DNA of 64,000 nucleotides from Variovorax saccharolyticus (GTDB taxonomy: Bacteria > Pseudomonadota > Gammaproteobacteria > Burkholderiales > Burkholderiaceae_C). Position 1 is the first letter of the stretch; each line of letters begins with the position of its first letter. Of the stretch, positions 58,024-64,000 are shown one piece after another. The stretch is from positions 124,001 through 188,000 of the forward strand of contig NZ_JASZYT010000002.1 in assembly GCF_030316765.1 (NCBI RefSeq), given 5' to 3'. A program made the translations under genes and the position numbers. The notes beneath the pieces were generated by a model that was not told where the DNA came from, ran no database searches, and was given only the letters and a program-made list of their open reading frames with translations.

Positions 58024-59190
58024 ATGACACACGACATTTTTGCGCGCAAGTTGCGCTACGCCATGGTCGGCGGCGGGCGTGATGCCTTCATTGGGGCGGT
58101 GCACCGCAAGGCGATCGCGCTCGACGGGCAGATTGAACTGGTGGCCGGCGCGCTGTCGTCGAGCGCCGAGAAGGCCCGGGCCTCGGGGCGCGACCTGTTC
58201 CTGGCCGACGCCCGCAACCACGGCGACTGGCGCGCGCTGCTCGATGACGAACTGAAGCGGCCTGCCGATGAGCGGATCGACTTCGTCTCGATCGTGACCC
58301 CGAACCACGTCCATTTTCCGGTCGCCCAGGCCTTCGTCGAGGCCGGCTTCCACGTGGTCTGCGACAAGCCGCTGGTGCACACGCGCGAGCAGGCCGATGC
58401 GCTGGTCGCGGCGGTGGCGCGGCAAGGCACGGTGTTCGGCGTCACCTACAACTACACGGGCTACCCGATGGTCCGCCAGGCCCGCGAGATGGTGCGCGCG
58501 GGCGAACTCGGCGAGATTCGCAAGGTGGTCGTCGAATACAACCAGGGCTGGCTCGCCACGCGGCTCGAAGGCGAGGGCAACAAGCAGGCCGCATGGCGCA
58601 GCGACCCGGCGCGCAGCGGCGCGGCAGGGGCCATCGGCGACATCGGCTCGCATGCCGAGAACCTGATGGCGGCCGTCACCGGCCTGGAGATCGAGAGCCT
58701 TTGCGCCGACCTGAGTTCGCTGGTGGCCGGGCGGGCCCTCGACGACGACGGCAGCCTGCTGCTGCGCCTGCGCGGTGGTGCGCGCGGCGTGCTGATCGCC
58801 TCGCAGATCAACACCGGACTCGAGAACGACCTGCGGCTGCGGGTCTCGGGCACGCTGGGCACGCTGGTTTGGCGGCAGGAGCAGCCCAGCGAACTCACGC
58901 ACCTCCCGCACGACGGCCCGAAGCGCATCTTCACGCGCGGATCGCCCTGGCTCAGCGAGGCGGCGCAGCGCGCGAGCCGGCTGCCGAGCGGGCATCCCGA
59001 GGGCTTCATCGAGGCCTTCGCCAATGTCTATGCCGGGGTGGCCGCGGACATCCGGGCGCGGCTCGCGGGCCAGCCGGCCGATGCGCTCGCGGCCGACTAC
59101 CCGCGGGTGGAAGACGGCGCGCGCGGCGTGCGCTTCATCGAGCGCACGGTGGCCTCGGCCGCCAGCGACCGGAAGTGGACGGCCTGGTAG
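58024..59190 (+). CDS. Gfo/Idh/MocA family oxidoreductase
   Basis: A 388-residue NAD(P)-dependent sugar or cyclitol dehydrogenase. The Rossmann loop is [16 protein letters not shown], the catalytic Lys motif is C-D-K-P-L-V, and a substrate-binding D-I-G-S-H follows (G-D-I-G-S-H-A-E). Longer than the classical 340, as for the inositol and glucose-type subgroups with an extended C-terminus. Position after the ROK/ABC operon suggests it acts on the imported compound, although a hairpin block separates them. Confidence 0.9.
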   Translation: MTHDIFARKLRYAMVGGGRDAFIGAVHRKAIALDGQIELVAGALSSSAEKARASGRDLFLADARNHGDWRALLDDELKRPADERIDFVSIVTPNHVHFPVAQAFVEAGFHVVCDKPLVHTREQADALVAAVARQGTVFGVTYNYTGYPMVRQAREMVRAGELGEIRKVVVEYNQGWLATRLEGEGNKQAAWRSDPARSGAAGAIGDIGSHAENLMAAVTGLEIESLCADLSSLVAGRALDDDGSLLLRLRGGARGVLIASQINTGLENDLRLRVSGTLGTLVWRQEQPSELTHLPHDGPKRIFTRGSPWLSEAAQRASRLPSGHPEGFIEAFANVYAGVAADIRARLAGQPADALAADYPRVEDGARGVRFIERTVASAASDRKWTAW

Positions 59191-59282
59191 CGCATTTGTC
59201 GCGGTCGTAGGCCGCGGCCCACACGGCGTCGCGCCTGCGGCAGGGCACGGGCAGCCGCTGCGCGGCCTACCATGGCGGCTCC

Positions 59283-60332
59283 ATGGTCACCGCGCCGCCT
59301 GCTCCGACTTCTTCCCCCGGCGATCTCGTCGTCGCTCGCCCCGAGGGCCTCTATTGCCCGCCGGGCGATTTCTACATCGATCCCTGGCGCCCGGTCGACC
59401 GCGCGGTCATCACCCATGCGCACTCCGACCATGCCCGCGTCGGCCATGGGCACTACCTGGCCCACGCCGACAGCGCGGGCACGCTGCGCACACGGCTGGG
59501 CGAGATCGCGCTCCAGACCCTGGCCTACGGCGAGGTCGTCGTTCATCACGGCGTGCGCGTGTCGCTGCATCCGGCCGGCCATGTGCTCGGGTCGGCCCAG
59601 GTGCGGCTCGAACATGGAGGCCGCGTCTGGGTCGCCTCGGGCGACTACAAGACCGAGCCCGACGGCACCTGCACGCCCTTCGAGCCGGTGCCCTGCGACA
59701 CCTTCATCACCGAGTCGACCTTCGGCCTGCCGATCTACCGCTGGCCGACGCAGGCCGCCTTGTTCGCCGAGATCAACGACTGGTGGCGCCTCAATGCCGA
59801 GCAGGGCAGGGCCTCGGTGCTGCTCTGCTATGCCTTCGGCAAGGCGCAGCGCATCCTGCATGGCGTCGATCCGGCCATCGGGCCGATCGTGGTGCATGGC
59901 GCGGTCGAGCCGCTGAATGCGGTGTACCGGGCGGCCGGCGTGCCGCTGCCGCCCACGCTGCGAGTGACGGATCCGGGCGTCGATGCCGCGCTGCTCGGGC
60001 GGGCGCTGGTGCTGGCGCCGCCGTCGGCCCAGGGCACGCCGTGGCTGCGCCGCTTCGGCAACTACTCGGATGCCTTCGCGAGCGGCTGGATGCAGCTGCG
60101 CGGCACGCGGCGCCGGCGCGGCGTCGATCGCGGTTTCGTGATGTCCGACCACGCGGACTGGCCGGGCCTGCAGCAGGCCATCGCCGGCACCGGCGCGGAG
60201 CGCGTCTTCGTGACCCACGGCAGCGTGGCCGTGCTGGTGCGCTGGCTGACCGAGAACGGACTGGAGGCGCAGGGCTTCAAGACCGAGTACGGCGACGAGG
60301 ATTCGGAGCCTCTCGCCGCGACCGCGCCATGA
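59283..60332 (+). CDS. Ligase-associated DNA exonuclease (metallo-beta-lactamase fold)
   Basis: A 349-residue nuclease of the MBL/beta-CASP group found beside ATP-dependent DNA ligases. The metal motif is T-H-A-H-S-D-H-A-R, and a further conserved pair H-P-A-G-H-V-L-G-S and S-D-H-A-D-W is present. The DNA repair role comes from known co-occurrence with the ligase and helicase that follow. Its stop overlaps the ligase ATG (ATGA). Confidence 0.92.
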   Translation: MVTAPPAPTSSPGDLVVARPEGLYCPPGDFYIDPWRPVDRAVITHAHSDHARVGHGHYLAHADSAGTLRTRLGEIALQTLAYGEVVVHHGVRVSLHPAGHVLGSAQVRLEHGGRVWVASGDYKTEPDGTCTPFEPVPCDTFITESTFGLPIYRWPTQAALFAEINDWWRLNAEQGRASVLLCYAFGKAQRILHGVDPAIGPIVVHGAVEPLNAVYRAAGVPLPPTLRVTDPGVDAALLGRALVLAPPSAQGTPWLRRFGNYSDAFASGWMQLRGTRRRRGVDRGFVMSDHADWPGLQQAIAGTGAERVFVTHGSVAVLVRWLTENGLEAQGFKTEYGDEDSEPLAATAP

Positions 60333-61975
60333 AGCAATTCGCCGCGCTCTATCGCGAGCTCGACGCGACCACCTCCAGCCTCGCGAAGCAGGCCGCCCTG
60401 CAGCGCTACCTGCAGGCCGCTCCGGCGCGCGACGCGGCCTGGGCCGTGTACTTCCTCGCGGGCGGCAAGCCACGCCAGCTGGTCCCCGCCAAGCTCCTGC
60501 GCCTGCTCGCGCAGGAAGCCGCGGGCCTGCCCGAGTGGCTGTTCGACGAGAGCTACGAGGCGGTCGGCGATCTGGCCGAAACCATCGCGCTGCTGCTGCC
60601 GCCGCCGACCGATGCGCACGACATGGGGCTGGCGGACTGGCTCGAGCAGCAACTGCTGCCCTTGCGCAAGATGCCGCCCGAGGCCCTGGCCGATGCGCTG
60701 CGTGCCCAGTGGCGGCAGCTCGCCATCGACGAGCGGCTGGTCTGCTTCAAGCTCATCACGGGCGGTTTCCGCGTCGGCGTCTCGAAGCTGCAGGTGACGC
60801 AGGCGCTGGCCGCGGTCGGCGCGCTCGACCCCAAGCGCGTGGCCCAGCGGCTCATGGGCTACACCCACATCGGCGGCCAGCCGACGGCCGCCGACTATGC
60901 GGCGCTGATCTCGCCCGAGAGCACCGGCGAGCGCGACCAGAAGACCAGCGGCCAGCCCTATCCCTTCTTCCTCGCGCACCCCTTCGGCCTGCCGCTCGAG
61001 CAGTTCGACGCCGCGCTCGGTGCGCCGGCGCAATGGATCGTCGAGTGGAAGTGGGACGGCATCCGGGCCCAGCTGGTGAAGCGCGCGGGCCAGGTCTGGC
61101 TCTGGTCGCGCGGCGAGGAACTGGTGACCGAGCGTTTCCCCGAACTGGCCGTGATGGGCGATGCGCTGCCCGACGGCAGCGTGCTCGACGGCGAGATCGT
61201 GGTCTGGCGCGAGGACCGCGTGCAGCCCTTCGCCGAGCTGCAGAAGCGCATCGGCCGCAAGACGCTGGGCGCGAAGCTGCTGCGCGAGATCCCGGTCGTA
61301 CTGCTGGCCTACGACCTGCTCGAATGGCAGGGACGCGACCTGCGCTCGCTGCCGCAGCACGAGCGGCGTTCGCTGCTCGACGAGCTGCTCGCCGGCGTGC
61401 AGCATCCGTCGCTGATCGCGAGCCCGATGCTGCATGGCGACGACTGGCAGGACCTGGCGCGGCAGCGCGAGGCCGCACGCTCGATGGGCGTCGAGGGCTT
61501 GATGCTCAAGCAACGCGCTGCGCACTACGGCGTCGGCCGCACCAAGGATGTCGGCGTCTGGTGGAAGTGGAAGATCGATCCGCTCTCGATCGATGCGGTG
61601 CTGGTCTACGCGCAGCGCGGCCATGGCCGGCGCGCCAGCCTCTACAGCGACTACACCTTCGCGGTCTGGGATGGGCCGCCCGAGGCCACCGATCGCAAGC
61701 TGGTGCCCTTCGCGAAAGCCTACTCGGGGCTGACCGACGCCGAGATGGCGAGAGTCGACGCCCTGATCCGCAAGACCACGGTCGAGAGCTTCGGGCCGGT
61801 GCGCAGCGTCAGGCCGACGCTGGTGTTCGAGCTCGGCTTCGAGGGCATCGCGCGCAGCACGCGCCACAAGAGCGGCATCGCGGTGCGCTTTCCGCGCATG
61901 CTGCGCTGGCGCGAGGACAAGCCCATCGCGGAGGCGGACAGCCTGCAGACGCTGGCTGCGCTGCTGCCTTCGTGA
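60329..61975 (+). CDS. ATP-dependent DNA ligase
   Basis: A 548-residue ATP-dependent ligase. The AMP-accepting lysine is K241 in [10 protein letters not shown]; nucleotidyltransferase motifs L-D-G-E-I-V-V and E-G-L-M-L-K are present, followed by the OB domain. An N-terminal DNA-binding domain of about 200 residues (A-N-DBD) precedes it. It is in the repair operon exonuclease-ligase-helicase rather than the replicative NAD-dependent ligase. Confidence 0.95.
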   Translation: MKQFAALYRELDATTSSLAKQAALQRYLQAAPARDAAWAVYFLAGGKPRQLVPAKLLRLLAQEAAGLPEWLFDESYEAVGDLAETIALLLPPPTDAHDMGLADWLEQQLLPLRKMPPEALADALRAQWRQLAIDERLVCFKLITGGFRVGVSKLQVTQALAAVGALDPKRVAQRLMGYTHIGGQPTAADYAALISPESTGERDQKTSGQPYPFFLAHPFGLPLEQFDAALGAPAQWIVEWKWDGIRAQLVKRAGQVWLWSRGEELVTERFPELAVMGDALPDGSVLDGEIVVWREDRVQPFAELQKRIGRKTLGAKLLREIPVVLLAYDLLEWQGRDLRSLPQHERRSLLDELLAGVQHPSLIASPMLHGDDWQDLARQREAARSMGVEGLMLKQRAAHYGVGRTKDVGVWWKWKIDPLSIDAVLVYAQRGHGRRASLYSDYTFAVWDGPPEATDRKLVPFAKAYSGLTDAEMARVDALIRKTTVESFGPVRSVRPTLVFELGFEGIARSTRHKSGIAVRFPRMLRWREDKPIAEADSLQTLAALLPS

Positions 61976-64000
61976 TGACGACGAAGCAGGCGCTCGATGC
62001 CTGGTTCGCGGCGCGCGGCTGGAAGCCCTTCAAGTTCCAGCGCGCCGTCTGGAAGGCGGTCGCGCAGGGCCGCTCCGGCCTGCTGCACGCGACCACCGGT
62101 GCCGGCAAGACCTACGCCGTCTGGCTGGCCGCGCTGCTGGCCTTCGGCGCCGTGCCGCCGAAGCGATCCGCAGCGAAGCGGCCGGAAGTTGCGCCGCCGC
62201 TCACGGTGCTGTGGCTGACGCCGATGCGCGCCCTGGCCGCCGACACGCTGCGCGCGCTGCAGCAGGCGCTCGATGCCGCCGCTGCCGGGATGCAGCCGTG
62301 GAGCTCCGGCGTGCGCAGCGGCGACACCGGCTCGGCGGAGCGCAGCGCCCAGAACCAGCGCCTGCCGACCGTGCTCGTCACCACGCCCGAGAGCCTGTCG
62401 CTGCTGCTCGCGCGCGCCGATGCGCAAGAGGTCCTCGGCGCGCTGCGGCTGGTGGTGGTCGACGAATGGCACGAGCTGCTCGGCAACAAGCGCGGCGTGC
62501 AGGTGCAGCTGGCGCTGGCCCGCCTGCGGCGCTGGAACGACGGGCTCTGTGTCTGGGGCATGTCGGCCACCCTCGGCAATCTCGAAGAAGCGATGCAAGC
62601 CCTGCTCGGCGCGCAGCAGGGCTTGCTGGTGCAAGGCGAAGTGCCGAAGAAGCTGCTCGTCGATTCGCTGCTGCCGGGCCGGGCCGAGCGCTTCCCATGG
62701 GGCGGCCACCTGGGCCTCACGATGCTGGCGCAAGTCATCGGCGAGATCGACGCCAGCACCACCACGCTGGTCTTCACCAACACGCGTTCGCAGTCCGAGA
62801 TCTGGTATCAGGCGATGCTCGAGGCGCGGCCCGACTGGGCCGGCCGGATCGCGCTGCACCATGGCTCGCTCGACCGCGCGGTGCGCGAGTGGGTCGAGCT
62901 CGGGCTGAAGAACGGCGAGCTGAAGGCGGTGGTCTGCACCTCGAGCCTGGACCTGGGCGTCGACTTCCTGCCGGTCGAGCGCGTGCTGCAGATCGGTTCT
63001 CCCAAGGGCGTGGCGCGGCTGCTGCAGCGCGCGGGCCGCTCGGGCCACGCACCCGGCCGGCCGTCGCGCATCACGCTGGTGCCGACCCACAGCATCGAGA
63101 TGGTCGAAGGCGCCGCGGCGCGGGCCGCGATCGCTGCCGGCCACATCGAATCGCGCAGCTCGCCCGAGCAGCCGCTCGACGTGCTGGTTCAGCACATGGT
63201 CACGGTCGCCCTCGGCGGCGGCTTCAGGCCCGACGCCCTGTACGACGAGGTGCGCGGCACCGCCGCCTATGCCGGGCTGTCGCGCGAGAGCTGGCAGTGG
63301 TGCCTGGACTTCGTCTCGCAGGGCGGCGCGTCGCTGGCGGCCTATCCGGACTACCGGCGCGCGGTGCCGGATGCGCAAGGCGTCTGGCGCGTGCCCGATG
63401 CGCGGCTGGCGCGCCGGCACCGCATGAACATCGGCACCATCGTGAGCGATGCCAGCCTGTCGGTGCAGTTCCTCGGCGGCGCGAAGATCGGCAGCGTCGA
63501 GGAGGGCTTCGTCGCCCGCATGAAGCCCGGCGACTGCTTCCTGTTCGGCGGGCGGCTGCTCGAGCTGGTGCGCATCCACGACATGACCGCCTGGGTGCGG
63601 CGCGCCAGCGGCAAGCGCTCGGCGGTGCCGCGCTGGAACGGCGGCCGGATGCCGCTGTCTAGCACGCTGGCCGATGCCGTGGTGCAGCAGCTCGCGCTGG
63701 CCGACCAGGGCCGCTACGAGTCGCCCGAGCTGCGATGCCTGCGTCCGCTGCTCGAGATCCAGCAGCGCTGGTCGGCACTGCCGACGCCCCACACCCTGCT
63801 GGCCGAAGTGCTGAAGTCGCGCGAAGGCTGGCACCTGTTCCTCTATCCGTTCGCGGGCCGGCCGGTGCACCTCGGGCTGGCGAACCTGATCGCCTGGCGC
63901 ATCGCGCAGCACCAGCCGCGCACCTTCTCGATCGCGGTCAACGACTACGGCTTCGAACTGCTGAGCGCCGGAGAGGTCGACTGGGCCACGCTGCTGCCGC
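61975..64000 (+). CDS. Ligase-associated Lhr-like DEXH helicase (3' end beyond window)
   Basis: The frame runs from ATG 61975 (TGATG overlap with the ligase stop) to the window edge, 675 codons, without a stop. Walker A is TTGAGKT (residues 40-46), the DEXH box is D-E-W-H at 163-166, S-A-T-L (motif III) and the C-terminal helicase core with Q-R-A-G-R-S-G-H (motif VI) are present. The segment after about 430 belongs to the Lhr-core extension. Lhr-type helicases with a ligase and MBL nuclease form a DNA damage response module, often with a fourth gene, PdeM, which would lie outside the window. Confidence 0.92.
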   Translation, partial: MTTKQALDAWFAARGWKPFKFQRAVWKAVAQGRSGLLHATTGAGKTYAVWLAALLAFGAVPPKRSAAKRPEVAPPLTVLWLTPMRALAADTLRALQQALDAAAAGMQPWSSGVRSGDTGSAERSAQNQRLPTVLVTTPESLSLLLARADAQEVLGALRLVVVDEWHELLGNKRGVQVQLALARLRRWNDGLCVWGMSATLGNLEEAMQALLGAQQGLLVQGEVPKKLLVDSLLPGRAERFPWGGHLGLTMLAQVIGEIDASTTTLVFTNTRSQSEIWYQAMLEARPDWAGRIALHHGSLDRAVREWVELGLKNGELKAVVCTSSLDLGVDFLPVERVLQIGSPKGVARLLQRAGRSGHAPGRPSRITLVPTHSIEMVEGAAARAAIAAGHIESRSSPEQPLDVLVQHMVTVALGGGFRPDALYDEVRGTAAYAGLSRESWQWCLDFVSQGGASLAAYPDYRRAVPDAQGVWRVPDARLARRHRMNIGTIVSDASLSVQFLGGAKIGSVEEGFVARMKPGDCFLFGGRLLELVRIHDMTAWVRRASGKRSAVPRWNGGRMPLSSTLADAVVQQLALADQGRYESPELRCLRPLLEIQQRWSALPTPHTLLAEVLKSREGWHLFLYPFAGRPVHLGLANLIAWRIAQHQPRTFSIAVNDYGFELLSAGEVDWATLLP

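Noticed and set aside
59024..60328. N-terminal extension of the DNA ligase frame back to 59024
   Set aside because: The frame is open but overlaps the dehydrogenase and exonuclease genes. The exonuclease has its metal motifs and the ligase ATG at 60329 is in an ATGA junction.

Overview
The window is a high-GC, gene-dense bacterial chromosome segment. Gene content and protein sequences (a Mg-type HemB lacking the zinc cysteines, a dat-ybeD-lipB-lipA cluster, a free-standing EIIA-HPr-EI phosphotransferase set, many Liv-type transporters, glycine-rich lipoproteins) point to a betaproteobacterium of the order Burkholderiales, most likely family Comamonadaceae and Variovorax-like. This is inferred from recognition of families, not from a database search. 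Translation is dense on both strands; no tRNA, rRNA, CRISPR array, prophage or insertion sequence is visible, so this looks like core chromosome with metabolic accessory modules.

Layout. 1-6.6 kb: end of a repeat-bearing small protein, CorA-type transporter, hemB, a structured non-coding stretch with promoter and terminator, hemJ, a VanZ-family membrane protein, a 2Fe-2S ferredoxin, an alpha/beta hydrolase and a PBP5-type D,D-carboxypeptidase. 6.65-19.1 kb: the str and S10 ribosomal clusters (rpsL-rpsG-fusA-tuf-rpsJ, then [40 protein letters not shown]). They are split between rpsJ and rplC by a strong terminator, a two-gene insert (a lipoprotein zinc metallopeptidase plus a small exported protein) and a fresh promoter. 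19.1-22.7 kb: peroxiredoxin, acetyltransferase, cytochrome b561, cytochrome c', TlpA-like thioredoxin, lipoprotein. 22.7-25.2 kb: EIIA-HPr-Enzyme I. 25.4-28.3 kb: Spy/CpxP-like protein, DUF4260 protein and an OmpR/histidine-kinase pair.

28.2-35.3 kb: an AraC-family regulator divergent from a five-gene branched-chain-amino-acid-type ABC transporter followed by an aldehyde dehydrogenase, probably an uptake and oxidation module for an aromatic or related acid/aldehyde. 35.4-40.8 kb: CurA-type reductase, a YddG-like exporter, AraC regulator, ion-transporter-superfamily permease and an acyl-CoA synthetase. 40.9-42.7 kb: a miniature BapA-like protein and an exported DUF2846-type protein. 42.7-45.6 kb (minus strand): dat-ybeD-lipB-lipA for protein lipoylation. 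45.7-52.9 kb: the complete atpIBEFHAGDC operon with its terminator. 53-59.2 kb: a ROK repressor with an inverted-repeat operator, a ribose-type sugar ABC transporter and, after a hairpin-rich repeat block, a Gfo/Idh/MocA dehydrogenase. 59.3-64 kb: a metallo-beta-lactamase exonuclease, ATP-dependent DNA ligase and Lhr-like helicase, i.e. the ligase-associated DNA repair cluster, cut by the window edge.

The most interesting observations are the structured small RNA or attenuator in front of hemJ with a CCUCC loop, the metallopeptidase/exported-protein pair embedded in a split ribosomal operon, the mini-BapA module, a LivG ATPase with a degenerate signature motif, and several precise palindromes that look like operators.
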